Shown: positions 42,950 to 52,267, numbered from the stretch's first letter. The stretch: DNA of 64,000 nt from Solirubrobacteraceae bacterium (GCA_030447505.1 JAUJOT010000010.1:91422-155421); one strand, 5' to 3'. Program-made: numbers and translations. Notes: generated by a model from the letters alone, not told the origin.

Positions 42950-43951
42950 TCACACCCCGGCCCACGCCCGCAGCTCGGGCAGCGGGTCGATCGGAAAGCC
43001 GCCCTCGGCGTGCCAGCCGACCTGCCAGATCTCGAAGTGCAGATGCGTCGCACCGCTCGTCGTGCCGGTTGCGCCGACCTGACACAGCTGCTGGCCGGCC
43101 GCCACGGCGGCGTTCTCGGCAACCGCCGTCGAGCCGCGCAGGCAGTGCGCGAAGAAGAAGTCGCGCCCGTCGGCGCCGTCGAGCACGACGTACTCGCCGG
43201 CGCCGCTCGCCTGGAAGTCGGTCTGGCTGATCGTTCCCCCGAACGGTGCGACGACCGGTGTTCCGGCGGCCGCCAGGATGTCCTGGCCCTGGTGGACGTG
43301 GCGGGTGCGCGCGGCGCCGAAGCGCGCATCGTCGCCGCCGAAGCTGAACTCCCCGAGGACCGGGAAGACCCCCGGCCCCGCAGGTGACGGCGCGGGCGCG
43401 GGCAGCGCGGGCGCGGGCAGCGCGGGCGCGGGCAGCACGGGCGCGGGCGGCTGCGGGGCCAGGGCGGGCGCGCGCTTGGGCCGGCGGACGACGATCCGCG
43501 CCCGGCCCGGGTACGCGCCGCTGCGCCGCAGCGTGCGCCCGCGCGGGTCCTTGACGTGCAGTCGCACGAGATAGCGCCCGGTTCGCAGCGTCAGCCCCGC
43601 GGGCAGCCGCACGCTGACCGTGCGATCGGTCTTCAGCCAGCCGAGCCGGAGCCGCGCGACCGGGCGGTTGCCCGGCAGCCGCAGCACGACGATCCGCGCA
43701 CGCACGCGCGGCACGCCGCGCTGGCGCACGCGCAGCCGGATCGCAGGAGCGCGATCGCCGGCGATGATCTCGCTCGGCGCGGGCGTCAGCCGGCGCGCGA
43801 CGGGTCGGGCCGCCGGCTTCGGCAGCGGCGAGCCGAACGCGGCGCCGCCGCTGCGCAGCGGCGCGGGCGTGCCGCCGGCTGACGCGGGAGCCGTGGGTGC
43901 GGCGATCAGTGTCGCGAGGGTCACGGCGGCGACGAGGACGAACGCCCGCAT
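42950..43951 (-). CDS. Secreted M23-family peptidase (LytM-like) with Pro-Ala linker
   Basis: A 333-residue protein with a signal peptide (FVLVAAVTLATLIAAPTAPA). A beta domain (residues ~60-165, RARIVVLRLPGNRPVARLRL, SVRLPAGLTLRTGRYLVRLH) leads to a proline-alanine linker, then an M23 domain with zinc ligands HQGQDI, AHCLRG and THLHFEIW. Members cut peptide cross-links of peptidoglycan or act as degenerate activators; here the HxxxD and HxH zinc ligands are present. The linker is encoded by an in-frame 15-bp tandem repeat. ATG 43951 follows a GGAGG-like site. Confidence 0.88.
   Translation of the reverse strand: MRAFVLVAAVTLATLIAAPTAPASAGGTPAPLRSGGAAFGSPLPKPAARPVARRLTPAPSEIIAGDRAPAIRLRVRQRGVPRVRARIVVLRLPGNRPVARLRLGWLKTDRTVSVRLPAGLTLRTGRYLVRLHVKDPRGRTLRRSGAYPGRARIVVRRPKRAPALAPQPPAPVLPAPALPAPALPAPAPSPAGPGVFPVLGEFSFGGDDARFGAARTRHVHQGQDILAAAGTPVVAPFGGTISQTDFQASGAGEYVVLDGADGRDFFFAHCLRGSTAVAENAAVAAGQQLCQVGATGTTSGATHLHFEIWQVGWHAEGGFPIDPLPELRAWAGV
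43391..43450. repeat. 15-bp tandem repeat encoding the Pro-Ala linker
   Basis: Three perfect copies of cgcgggcgcgggcag (43391-43405, 43406-43420, 43421-43435) plus one diverged copy. On the coding strand each unit gives five residues (ALPAP-like). It is in frame, so copy-number change only alters linker length. Confidence 0.85.
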
Positions 43952-44273
43952 GGAGGCAGGGTCGGCGAGGGAGCGCCCGCACTCAAGCGCTGCAACGCTT
44001 CGCCCCGCAAACCGTCCCCGTGGAGGAGCTCCGCCTGCCGATCGCGCTCGAAAGCAGGAGCGCCCCGCCCGCAGCCGCCTGCAGATCCGCGGAAGAGCGC
44101 GGAAGCGCCGCACGCGACCGAGGTCAGCGTCCGTCCCGACCGGCGCCAACGAGCACCGCGCGCGCGGCGATCAGCGGATCTTCTGGCACTGCGCCCGCGC
44201 AACGGGAGCCCGCGCGTCCGAGGGCGCGCGCCGCCGCGGCCGGCACCGCGCGGCGTGAGATGCTGGGGGAGAA
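43952..44273. other. Divergent intergenic region
   Basis: It lies between the M23 gene (minus) and the amidohydrolase (plus). Frames here are antisense-like without motifs. It presumably holds both promoters, but I could not pick out convincing -35/-10 pairs. Confidence 0.4.
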
Positions 44274-45380
44274 TTGGATGGTGATCGCTGGCATGTGCAC
44301 GGCGTCGCGCTCCCCGTCGGCGGCGCGCCGCTCGACTGGTGGATCGCCGGCGGCCGTCTGAGCTCGCGGCCGATCGACGGCGCCGCTGAGCTTCCGGGCG
44401 CCTGGATCGCCCCTGGCCTCGTCGACGCGCACGTCCATCTCACCTTCGAGGCGCACGGCCGCCTCGGGCTCGAGCGCGGCAGCGACGAGCTCGTCGCAGC
44501 GCAGCTCGCCCAGCAGCGCCGCGCCGGCGTCACGGCAGTGCGCGACGCCGGTTCGCTGCCGGGCGTCGAGCTGCCCCGGCAGCCCGCGGCCGGCGGCCAC
44601 GTGATCGCCTGCGGCCCGTTTCTGGCGCCGGCGGACTTCTTCCTGGCGCACCTCTACGAACCGACCGCCCCCGACGACGCCGTCGAGCAGGCGCGCCAGC
44701 GCGTGCAGGCGGGCGCCGAGTGGGTCACGGTGATCGTCGACTTCCCCACGCCCGACGGCAACCCGCTCGCGCCGCGACTCGGCTACGGCCTCGACCTGCT
44801 CGGCGCGATCGTCGAAGCCGTGCACACCGAAGGCGGCCGCGTCGCGGCGCATGTGACGGGGCCGCTCGTGCACGAGGTCGTCGGAACGGCCGTCGACTCG
44901 GTCGAGCACGGCAACTGGGCGACCGAGGAGGCGGTGCGCGAGATGGCGCACCGCGGCACCGCCTGGACGCCGATGCTGACGACGCTGCTGCACCACGTCG
45001 CGCCCAAGGCCGAGCATCTGCCGGCGATGCGCGAGCTGCTCGAGCGCCAGCAGCGAACGCTCGCGCTCGCGGCGCAGCTCGGGGTGACGCTGCTGGCGGG
45101 CACCGACGAGCAAGCGCCGGGCAGCGTCGCGCTCGAGGTCGCCGCGCTCGCCGAGTACGGCGTTCCTGCGCGCGACGCGCTCGCGGCGGCGACGACCGGG
45201 GCGCGCCGCTACCTCGGTCTCAAGGCGCTCGTCGACGGCGCCCCGGCCGACCTCGTCACCTACGAGCAGGACCCGCGCGAGGATCTCAGCGTGCTGCTCG
45301 CGCCGGCCGCCGTCATCTGCGACGGCAAACGCGTTTCGCCGTCGGGCGACCGCGACCGCGACCGCAAGCACGCCGACTAG
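44274..45380 (+). CDS. Amidohydrolase-family metal-dependent hydrolase
   Basis: A 368-residue protein starting at TTG 44274 with GGGGGAGAA just upstream. A short N-terminal beta sandwich precedes the TIM barrel: APGLVDAHVHLTFEA (HxH metal site), AGVTAVRDAGSLPG, GGRVAAHVTGPLVHEVV (His), DSVEHGNWATEE (His), and LLAGTDEQAPGSVALEVAAL (catalytic Asp). The C-terminal GALVDGAPADLVTYEQDPRE and VICDGKRVS close the composite beta domain, typical of imidazolonepropionase/prolidase-like amidohydrolases. The metal count cannot be fixed, as the carboxylated Lys is not clear. The substrate is unknown. Confidence 0.85.
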   Translation: MDGDRWHVHGVALPVGGAPLDWWIAGGRLSSRPIDGAAELPGAWIAPGLVDAHVHLTFEAHGRLGLERGSDELVAAQLAQQRRAGVTAVRDAGSLPGVELPRQPAAGGHVIACGPFLAPADFFLAHLYEPTAPDDAVEQARQRVQAGAEWVTVIVDFPTPDGNPLAPRLGYGLDLLGAIVEAVHTEGGRVAAHVTGPLVHEVVGTAVDSVEHGNWATEEAVREMAHRGTAWTPMLTTLLHHVAPKAEHLPAMRELLERQQRTLALAAQLGVTLLAGTDEQAPGSVALEVAALAEYGVPARDALAAATTGARRYLGLKALVDGAPADLVTYEQDPREDLSVLLAPAAVICDGKRVSPSGDRDRDRKHAD

Positions 45381-45434
45381 CGATCAGCGCAGCGCGGGCT
45401 CGCCGCGTTCGCCGCGCGACGACGTCACACCCGC

Positions 45435-47702
45435 TCACCGCTCGAGCATCCGCGCGAGCAGCTCGAGCGCCCCCGCCTTCGCCAGCGGCTCGTTGAGATT
45501 GCCGCATTTCGGCGACTGCACGCACGACGGGCAGCCCTGCTCGCACGGGCACTCGCCGATCAGCCGGTGGGCGTCGGCGACGAGCGTCTCGAAGCGCAGA
45601 AAGCCCTGCCGCGTGATCCCGACGCCGCCGGGATGGCCGTCGTAGATGAAGATCGTCGGAGCGCCGGTCTGCGGATGGGCGTTCGTCGACAGGCCGCCGA
45701 TGTCCCAGCGGTCGCACATCGCCAGCAGCGGCAGCACCGCGATCTGCGCGTGCTCGGCGGCGTGCAGCGAGCCGAGCAGGACCTCGAGCGGGAAGTCGGC
45801 TGCGAGCAGGTCGTCGTGCAGCTCGAACCACAGCGCCTGCGTCTCGAACGTCGTCTCGGGGAGATCGAGCGCCTGCAGATCGACGATCTCGTGATCGGAG
45901 ATGCGCTTTCGCTGGTAGGCGAGCACCTGCTCGGTGACGCTCACGCGGCCGAACGAGAGCTGCACGCCGCAGGTGTCGCGGCGGTCCAGCAGCGCCTCGA
46001 TCTCGGTCATCGTCTCCTTCTTCGGCTGCGTGTAGAAGTCGCCGGTGAACGGCTCGACGAGCGCGCGCCGGCTGTGCAGCTCCAGTCCCTGCACGATGTA
46101 GGAGCGCGCCTGGTGCAGGTAGACCGCGCCGTCGTGCACGGTCGTGTGGGCGCGCGCGGACTCGACCGTGCCGAGCAGCTCGCCGTTGACGACATCGACG
46201 ATCGCAAACGAGTCGGGCGAGGCCGAGCGCAGCGAGACGCGCGCGGCCGGGTAGTCCTCGGGATGGCGCAGCAGGTACTCGCCGCCGCGCTCGATCAGCT
46301 CGCCGATCGCGACGAGCGCCTGCGCGTGCGCCTCCCAGCGCGGCCCGAGCGTCGCGGCGTCGCCGGCGCTGAGCGGCCCCTCGTGCGCCGCGCAGAGCAG
46401 GTGGGCGAGGTGGATCGGCTCGTTCTCGTGATCGAGGATCGCGGCCTCGACGGGGCGCTCGAGGAACTCGTCGGGGTGGCGGCAGAAGAACTGGTCCAGC
46501 GCGTCCTCGCCCGCGACGTAGACCGCCAGGCCGCGGCCGCGGCGCCCCGCGCGGCCCCACATCTGACGCAGCGATGCGACCGTGCCCGGGAACGTCACGA
46601 CGACGGCGGCGTCCAGCGCGCCGATGTCGATGCCGAGCTCGAGCGCGTCGGTCGTGATCACGGCGAGCAGCTCGCCGCGCATCAGCCGGCCCTCGAGCTC
46701 GCGGCGCTGCTGCGGTGTGTAGCCGGCGCGGTAGGGGACGACGAGGTCGGCGAGCTTGGGGTCCTCCTCGGCGACGATCCGGGCGACGAGCTCGACCGCC
46801 CGGCGCGACTTGATGAAGCAGATCGTGCGTGCGCCGCGGCGCGCGAGGTGAGCGACGATCTCCGCCGCCTCGGCGAGCGACGAGCGCCGCGTGCCGAGCG
46901 CCTCGTCGGTCAGCGGCGGGTTCCAGATCGCGATCTGACGCGCCGCGCCCGGCGCCCCGTCGCGATCCACCAGAGCGATCTGCTCCAGGCCCGTGAGCTT
47001 CTCGGCGAGCTCGACGGGGTTGGCGATCGTCGCGCTGGCGAGCAGGATCCGCGGCTCGGTCCCGTAGGCGTTGGCGATCCGCCGCAGCCGCCGCAGGACG
47101 TTGGCGACGTGCGAGCCGAAGACGCCGCGGTAGACGTGCGCCTCGTCGACGACGATCACCGCGAGGTTGGAGAAGAAATCGCCCCAGCGGCGGTGGTTGG
47201 GCAGGATCCCCATGTGCAGCATGTCGGGGTTCGTCAGGATCAGGTTCGCGCGCCGGCGGATCTGCGTGCGCTGCTCGCGCGGCGTGTCGCCGTCGTAGAT
47301 CGCCGGGCGGACCTGCTTCGTCAGGCCGAACGCGTTGATCGCGCGCGCCTGGTCCTGCGCGAGCGCCTTCGTCGGGTAGAGGTACAGCGCACGCGCCTTG
47401 GCGTCACGGCACAGGACGTCGAGCGTCGGCAGGTTGAAGCACAGCGACTTGCCCGACGCGGTGCCGGTCGTGACGATCGTCGGCCCGGCCCAGGCGGCGT
47501 GCAGCGCCTGCGCCTGGTGTGACCACAGCGACTCGATCCCGGCTGCGCGCAGCGCGTCGAGCAGCGCCGGGTGAAGCTCCTGCGCCAGCGGCTCCGTGAT
47601 CGGAGCGCGGGCACCCTCGAACGCCTCGCGCACGAGCCGGGAGTCGGTCCGGCCGAGGTCGAGCAGGGCGCTCCACGGATGGACTTCGGGGGCGACGGAC
47701 AC
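45435..47702 (-). CDS. DEAD/DEAH helicase with C-terminal DUF1998-type zinc domain (MrfA/YprA-like)
   Basis: A 755-residue superfamily 2 helicase. It has motif I TGTASGKSLCFNLP, Ia YPTKALAQDQ, Ib LTNPDMLHMGI, II VVDEAHVYRG (DEAH), III LLASATIAN, IV ICFIKSRRAVEL, V ITTDALELGIDIG and VI QMWGRAGRRGRG. The C-terminal half ends with a four-cysteine cluster CPCEQGCPSCVQSPKCGN. The layout matches MrfA (YprA) of B. subtilis, a 3'-5' helicase for mitomycin-type damage. It is divergent from the glucosylglycerate genes with only ~20 bp between starts. Confidence 0.9.
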   Translation of the reverse strand: MSVAPEVHPWSALLDLGRTDSRLVREAFEGARAPITEPLAQELHPALLDALRAAGIESLWSHQAQALHAAWAGPTIVTTGTASGKSLCFNLPTLDVLCRDAKARALYLYPTKALAQDQARAINAFGLTKQVRPAIYDGDTPREQRTQIRRRANLILTNPDMLHMGILPNHRRWGDFFSNLAVIVVDEAHVYRGVFGSHVANVLRRLRRIANAYGTEPRILLASATIANPVELAEKLTGLEQIALVDRDGAPGAARQIAIWNPPLTDEALGTRRSSLAEAAEIVAHLARRGARTICFIKSRRAVELVARIVAEEDPKLADLVVPYRAGYTPQQRRELEGRLMRGELLAVITTDALELGIDIGALDAAVVVTFPGTVASLRQMWGRAGRRGRGLAVYVAGEDALDQFFCRHPDEFLERPVEAAILDHENEPIHLAHLLCAAHEGPLSAGDAATLGPRWEAHAQALVAIGELIERGGEYLLRHPEDYPAARVSLRSASPDSFAIVDVVNGELLGTVESARAHTTVHDGAVYLHQARSYIVQGLELHSRRALVEPFTGDFYTQPKKETMTEIEALLDRRDTCGVQLSFGRVSVTEQVLAYQRKRISDHEIVDLQALDLPETTFETQALWFELHDDLLAADFPLEVLLGSLHAAEHAQIAVLPLLAMCDRWDIGGLSTNAHPQTGAPTIFIYDGHPGGVGITRQGFLRFETLVADAHRLIGECPCEQGCPSCVQSPKCGNLNEPLAKAGALELLARMLER

Positions 47703-47725
47703 GCCACTGGCATAGTACGAGCGCC

Positions 47726-48598
47726 TTGAGCGTGCGCAGCTTCCACCACACGGAGTTTCCGGCCGATCGTCTGCGCGCCGAGCGCGAGGAGACGATCTCC
47801 GTCTGCGTTCCGGCGCGCGAGGAGGCGGCGACGATCGCCGCGGTCGTCGCGCCGCTCGTGGGGCTGCTCGAGGCCGGCGCCGTCGACCAGGTCGTCGTGC
47901 TCGACGACGACTCGCGCGACGGGACGGGCTCGATCGCCGCCGCCCTCGGCGCCGAGGTCGTGCGCCCCGCGGCGCTGCTGCCCGAGTTCGGCCCCGTGCT
48001 CGGCAAGGGCGACGCGATGTGGCGGTCGCTGACGGCCCTGCGCGGCGACCTCGTCTGCTTCGTCGACGCCGATTCGGAGGACTTCGGTGCGCACTTCGCC
48101 TGCGGCCTGCTCGGCCCGCTCGTCTGTGCGCCGGGCGTGCAGTTCGTCAAGGGCTTCTACCGGCGGCCGTTCAAGCACGGCGACGACGACGTGCAGCCGA
48201 CCGGCGGGGGCCGCGTCACCGAGCTCACCGCGCGCCCGCTGCTGGCCGCGTTCCATCCCGAGCTCGCCGCCGTCCACCAGCCGCTCGCCGGAGAGATCGC
48301 CGCGCGCCGCGAGCTGCTCGAGCGGATGGCGTTCTGCACCGGCTACGCGGTCGAGATGGGGCTGCTGCTCGACGTCCACGCCGACGCCGGCATCGACGCG
48401 ATCGCACAGGTCGATCTGCAGACGCGCCAGAACCGCCACCAGCGCCTGGAGGACCTGACGCCGATGGCGGCCGCGGTCCTCGCCGCGGTGACGAGCCGGC
48501 TGCGACGCGAGGGCCGGCTGGTCGACGCGCAGCACGGCGAGGCGCTGCGCGAGCGCCCGCCGCTCGCCGCGCTGCGGGCGGTGCGGCCGGCCTTCTGA
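47726..48598 (+). CDS. gpgS: Glucosyl-3-phosphoglycerate synthase
   Basis: A 290-residue GT81-like glycosyltransferase. The nucleotide-sugar part reads ISVCVPAREEAATIAAVV then VVVLDDDSRDGTGSIAAAL. Phosphoglycerate binding and the metal DxD follow: LGKGDAMWRSL, LVCFVDADSEDFGAHF, FVKGFYRRP and GGGRVTELTARPLLAAFHPE. These are diagnostic for GpgS. It joins glucose from (U/A)DP-glucose to 3-phosphoglycerate, the first step to glucosylglycerate, a compatible solute and lipopolysaccharide precursor in actinobacteria. The start may be TTG 47726 or GTG 47732. The phosphatase gene follows directly. Confidence 0.92.
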   Translation: MSVRSFHHTEFPADRLRAEREETISVCVPAREEAATIAAVVAPLVGLLEAGAVDQVVVLDDDSRDGTGSIAAALGAEVVRPAALLPEFGPVLGKGDAMWRSLTALRGDLVCFVDADSEDFGAHFACGLLGPLVCAPGVQFVKGFYRRPFKHGDDDVQPTGGGRVTELTARPLLAAFHPELAAVHQPLAGEIAARRELLERMAFCTGYAVEMGLLLDVHADAGIDAIAQVDLQTRQNRHQRLEDLTPMAAAVLAAVTSRLRREGRLVDAQHGEALRERPPLAALRAVRPAF

Positions 48599-48648
48599 CG
48601 GGCGCGACCGCCCCGCCGCGCGAAGAACGCGTGCGCGAGGATGTCCGC

Positions 48649-49470
48649 GTGCGCTGCCTCTACGTCGACCTCGACAGCACGCTGCTGGGCCCCGGCGGCT
48701 CCTTGCTGCACGGCGCCGACGGCATCTTCTCGCTGCAGGGCGTGCGCGCGCTGCAGGCCTGCGATCGCTCCGGCGCCGAGGTCGTCCTGATGTCCGGCCG
48801 CCGGCAGGCGCAGGTGAGCGAGGACGCGCGGCTGCTCGGACAGACGGCGTACATCTTCGAGGCCGGGTCGTGCCTCGTGCTCGACGGCGAGGAGCACTGG
48901 CTGACCGGCGAGTACATGCCGGGTGGCGAGGCGGGCTCGATTCACGACCAGATCGAGGCCTGTGGCGCGGCTGCGCTGCTGCTCGAGCACTACGCCGGGC
49001 GGCTCGAGTACCACGACCCCTGGCATCGCAACCGCGAGGTCTCGCACCTCTTCCGCGGCCTCGTCGACGCCGGCGAGGCCGACGCGCTGCTGGCCGAGCA
49101 CGGCCACGGCGGGCTGCGGCTGGTCGACAACGGCGGCGTGCACCGCCGTTCGCCCGACCTCGTCGCGCTCGACGAGGTGCGCGCCTACCACCTCGTCCCG
49201 CGCGGGGCCTCGAAGGCGAACGCCGTCGCACTGCACATGGGCGCGCGCGGGTTCGCGGCCGAGGACGTCATCGCCGCCGGCGATTCGCGCGAGGACATGG
49301 AGACGGCGGCGCACGTCGGCACGTTCTGGTTCGTCGCCAACGCGGTGCGGCGCGACCCGACCCTGCGCGACGCGATCGGCGGCCGCGCGAACGTGCGCGT
49401 CGCCGAGGAGTCCTACGGGGCGGGTGTCTACGAGGCCGTCGTCACGACGCTTGCGAGTCGCCGCGGCTGA
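48649..49470 (+). CDS. gpgP: HAD-family glucosyl/mannosyl-3-phosphoglycerate phosphatase
   Basis: A 273-residue HAD Cof/MPGP-type phosphatase. It has motif I LYVDLDSTLLGPGG, motif II VVLMSGRRQAQVSED, a C2 cap with an EAGSCLVLDGEEHWLTGEYM stretch, and motif III/IV ASKANAVALHM ... EDVIAAGDSREDMETA. The cap style is that of mannosyl/glucosyl-3-phosphoglycerate phosphatases, so it should dephosphorylate the GpgS product to glucosylglycerate. The start is GTG 48649 (GAGG eight bases upstream); GTG 48631 is an alternative. Its 3' end overlaps the convergent gpsA by 29 bp. Confidence 0.87.
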   Translation: MRCLYVDLDSTLLGPGGSLLHGADGIFSLQGVRALQACDRSGAEVVLMSGRRQAQVSEDARLLGQTAYIFEAGSCLVLDGEEHWLTGEYMPGGEAGSIHDQIEACGAAALLLEHYAGRLEYHDPWHRNREVSHLFRGLVDAGEADALLAEHGHGGLRLVDNGGVHRRSPDLVALDEVRAYHLVPRGASKANAVALHMGARGFAAEDVIAAGDSREDMETAAHVGTFWFVANAVRRDPTLRDAIGGRANVRVAEESYGAGVYEAVVTTLASRRG

Positions 49471-50572
49471 CGGCGCCGAGGCGCTCCCACAGCCGTGCCC
49501 AGCTGCCCGCCGCCGGCTGCGAGCCGTTCGCCCGCCGGCGCCAGCGCGCGGGCGGCGGCACGGTCGTGCGCACGAGGCCGACCCACGCGTCGAGCGGAAG
49601 CTCGCCGGAGATGAGCTGCGCGAGGCCTTCGGTGACGGTCGCCTCGAGACCCGCGTTGGCGAGCGCGCGCGCAAGCAGCGGCACCGACTCGAGCGCCTCG
49701 ACGGCCTGCCCGATGCGCTCGGGGATCTCGTCGGCCGGCACGCCCGCCGCGAGCAGCTCGCCGGCGCGCCGGTTTCGGCTCTGGGGCGCGAGCACGGTCG
49801 CGACGAGGTCGCCGGTGCCGGCGAGCCCGAGCATCGACTCCGGCCGCGCGCCCTGCGCCTCGGCATAGCGCCAGACCTCGGCGAAGATGTGACCCGCCGC
49901 GGCGCCGGCGGCGTTGAGGCCCTGCGCCTCGGTCGCGCCCGCTGCGAGGCCGGCGGCGTTCTTCGCGGCGCCCGCAAGCTCGACGCCGACGGGATCGTTT
50001 GACTGCTCGCAGACGACCCCCGCGCGTGTGAAGACGCCGGCGATCGCGCGCGCGAGCTCCTCGTTCGTCGAGGCGGCGACCAGACCGGCGCCCTCGCTGA
50101 CCATCTCGCGGGCGTGCGCCGGCCCGCCGATGCACGCCACGCGCGCCTCCCCGAAGCGCTCGCGCAGCAGGATCGTCGGCGCCACCCCGTCCGGAGACGT
50201 GAGGCCCTTCGCGAGCGAGATCACCGCGGCCCGTGAGTCCAGGCCGCTCTTCGTCAGCGCGCGGATCGTCTTTCCGAGGCCGTCCGAGGGAACGGCGAGG
50301 AACACGAAGTCCGCCCGTCCGAGCCCGGCGTCGATGCCCTCGATGCGCAGCTCGCGCGGCAGCTCGACGCCGGCGAGGTAGACCTGGTTCTCGCGGTCCT
50401 CCAGCAGCCGCCGCGCCTGCTCGGCGGTACGCGTCTGCAGCGTCGCGCGCAGCCCGCCGCGCGCGAGCAGCACCGCGACGGCCGTTCCGAACGAGCCCGC
50501 GCCGACGACGATCGCTCGCCTCGCGACGGGCGACGGCAGCGACAGGCTCGGGCGTTGGCGGCCGTCGGACAT
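49442..50572 (-). CDS. gpsA: NAD(P)H-dependent glycerol-3-phosphate dehydrogenase
   Basis: About 376 residues. The Rossmann start is AIVVGAGSFGTAVAVLLARG. It has FVFLAVPSDGLGKTIRAL, VISLAKGLTSPDGV (catalytic Lys region), CIGGPAHAREMVSEGAGLV, and the second catalytic Lys in VELAGAAKNAAGLAAGATEA, followed by GLAGTGDLVATVLAPQSRNR. It makes sn-glycerol 3-phosphate for phospholipids. The C-terminus carries an extra basic, Pro-rich tail (about 35 residues) beyond usual GpsA. ATG 50572 is chosen from several upstream in-frame codons. Confidence 0.92.
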   Translation of the reverse strand: MSDGRQRPSLSLPSPVARRAIVVGAGSFGTAVAVLLARGGLRATLQTRTAEQARRLLEDRENQVYLAGVELPRELRIEGIDAGLGRADFVFLAVPSDGLGKTIRALTKSGLDSRAAVISLAKGLTSPDGVAPTILLRERFGEARVACIGGPAHAREMVSEGAGLVAASTNEELARAIAGVFTRAGVVCEQSNDPVGVELAGAAKNAAGLAAGATEAQGLNAAGAAAGHIFAEVWRYAEAQGARPESMLGLAGTGDLVATVLAPQSRNRRAGELLAAGVPADEIPERIGQAVEALESVPLLARALANAGLEATVTEGLAQLISGELPLDAWVGLVRTTVPPPARWRRRANGSQPAAGSWARLWERLGAVSRGDSQAS

Positions 50573-50594
50573 CGGGCCGCGAGCGTACTGCCGA

Positions 50595-51440
50595 TCAGGG
50601 AACGCGCAGGTTCTCGGCGTCGAGCGTGGCGCCGATCGTCGCCTGCGGCAGCCCGCGCAGCAGCCGCGCGGCGACGCCGCGCAGGGTTTCCTTGCCATAC
50701 GCGTGGCTGGCGCTGTTGCGGGTCAGGATCGCCAGCGACAGGCGCTGCTCGCCGCGCCTGAGCAGGGCGACCTGGTGGTTCACGGCGCCCGTGCCCGACC
50801 CCCAGCCGCCTTTGAAGTACAGCCGCCAGCCGCGCACGTCGACACGCCCGATCCCCCACCGCTGCGAGGGCACGATCGCCGCGAGCAGCGCCATCGCGTA
50901 CGCACGATGGCGAGCCGGCAGCAGGGCGTGGAGGCCGAGGAAGAAGCGCGTCTGGTCGGCCGCGGTGATGCTGCTGAGCCCCCACAGCCCGGTCACCGGG
51001 ACGAAGCTGCGCATGCCGGCTCGCCGCGCCAGTCGCTTCAGCCCGTCGGCGCCGACGATCGCGATCAGCCTGTTGGCGGCCGGATTGTCCGAGCGGGTGA
51101 TCAACCGCGTCAGCATCGAACGCTCGGCGCGGCGCAGCGCACGGGAGCGCACGGCGCTGGTACGCAGGAACGCCACCATCAGCATCGGCTTCAGCACGCT
51201 CGCCGACGGGAACGTCCGCGTCGCGCGCAGCCCCCACGCCCGCGTCGGCGTCCGCACGGAGAACGAGACCTGCCCGCGGCGGCGCGCAGCCCACGTAGCG
51301 GCGTCTGAGATGTGCGGACGCCAGGGCTCGGCGGCGGTCGGCGCCGCGCCGGAGGCGGCGACGCTGTGCTGCGCCAGCGCGAGCAGCGCCGCGACCAGGA
51401 CCGCTGCCAGCAACGCCACAGGCGGCGACAGACGTCTCAC
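50595..51440 (-). CDS. Secreted beta-lactamase-fold serine hydrolase
   Basis: A 281-residue protein from GTG 51440, inside the glycerate kinase stop. The N-terminal helix SPPVALLAAVLVAALLALAQ is a signal peptide or anchor. Class A beta-lactamase/PBP motifs are SASVLKPML (SxxK), TRSDNPAANRL (SxN) and YFKGGWGSGTG (KTG-like). The usual Glu166 omega-loop is not obvious, so a D,D-peptidase or esterase role is as likely as lactam hydrolysis. It is coupled to the upstream glycerate kinase gene only by overlap, and no functional link is apparent. Confidence 0.8.
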   Translation of the reverse strand: MRRLSPPVALLAAVLVAALLALAQHSVAASGAAPTAAEPWRPHISDAATWAARRRGQVSFSVRTPTRAWGLRATRTFPSASVLKPMLMVAFLRTSAVRSRALRRAERSMLTRLITRSDNPAANRLIAIVGADGLKRLARRAGMRSFVPVTGLWGLSSITAADQTRFFLGLHALLPARHRAYAMALLAAIVPSQRWGIGRVDVRGWRLYFKGGWGSGTGAVNHQVALLRRGEQRLSLAILTRNSASHAYGKETLRGVAARLLRGLPQATIGATLDAENLRVP

Positions 51441-52267
51441 AGGTACCCCGCCAGCGCCGCGCCCGCCGGCTCGACGTCCTCGAGCGTCGACGCCACGAGG
51501 ATCGCCTGCAGGTCGAGGATCCGCGCGTCGAAGCGCTCGATCGCGCTGCAGGCGGCGACCGCGTGACAGGGGACGCCGGCCTGTCGCGCGCGCGTCGCGA
51601 TCTCCCCGGCGACGCGGCCCTCGAGCGTCCCCCGGTCGAGCCGGGCCTCGCCGACGATGACCGCGCGCGCGGCGCGCAGCCGGGCGTCGAAGCCGAGCTC
51701 GTCGAGCACGAACGGCGCGCCTGCAACGAGGCGCGCGTCGTACTGCGACCACAGCGCGCCGGCCAGGCCACCACCGGCGGCCGTCATCGGGATCCCGCGC
51801 GGGTCGCGGCGCAGCTCGCCGGCCGCCTGGCTCCACGCGGCGCGCAGCTCGCAGAGCACGACGAGCGCCGCGCCGCGCAGCCCGCCGCCGTCCTCGATCG
51901 CCTCGACCGCGCCCGCCCCGCCGTCGAACTCGACCGCGGCGCCGCCGGCCGCGACCAGGACGACCTCGGCGCCGGCGTCGACCGCCGCCGCCACCCGCTC
52001 GCCGGTCGCGCGCGCCGTCGCCGCACGTTCGACGAGCGCCGTCCCGCCGCCCTCGATCAGCGCGAAGCCGTCGGCGGTCTCGCCGCCGAGCGCCGGCAGC
52101 AGCACCTCGGTCGTGCCAGGGCCGCCGCCCGCGACCGGGCACAGCTCCGGCGGCGGCTCCACGCCCGCGCCCTCCAGGCCGCGCGCGATCGCCGCGGCGA
52201 CGACCGGCGCGCGCAGCGCGCCCCCGAACGCGTCGGGCGCGACGAGCACTGGCGGTCGCCCGGGCAT
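51437..52267 (-). CDS. Glycerate kinase (GlxK/GarK family), short form
   Basis: A 276-residue protein, about 100 residues shorter than typical GlxK (~370). The start VLVAPDAFGGALRAPVVAAA matches the family start (P.DSFKGsLsa..va.ai..G) with a changed FKG, and VAGGGPGTTEVLLPALGG, GIPMTAAGGGLAGALWSQYD and VIVGEARLDRGTLEGRVAGE follow. Activity would phosphorylate D-glycerate. The glucosylglycerate genes lie nearby, so it may recycle glycerate. The missing central segment makes activity uncertain. Confidence 0.78.
   Translation of the reverse strand: MPGRPPVLVAPDAFGGALRAPVVAAAIARGLEGAGVEPPPELCPVAGGGPGTTEVLLPALGGETADGFALIEGGGTALVERAATARATGERVAAAVDAGAEVVLVAAGGAAVEFDGGAGAVEAIEDGGGLRGAALVVLCELRAAWSQAAGELRRDPRGIPMTAAGGGLAGALWSQYDARLVAGAPFVLDELGFDARLRAARAVIVGEARLDRGTLEGRVAGEIATRARQAGVPCHAVAACSAIERFDARILDLQAILVASTLEDVEPAGAALAGYL

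Noticed and set aside
43391..43450. CRISPR-like repeats
   Set aside because: Units are 15 bp, contiguous, without spacers, and in frame inside a Pro-Ala linker.
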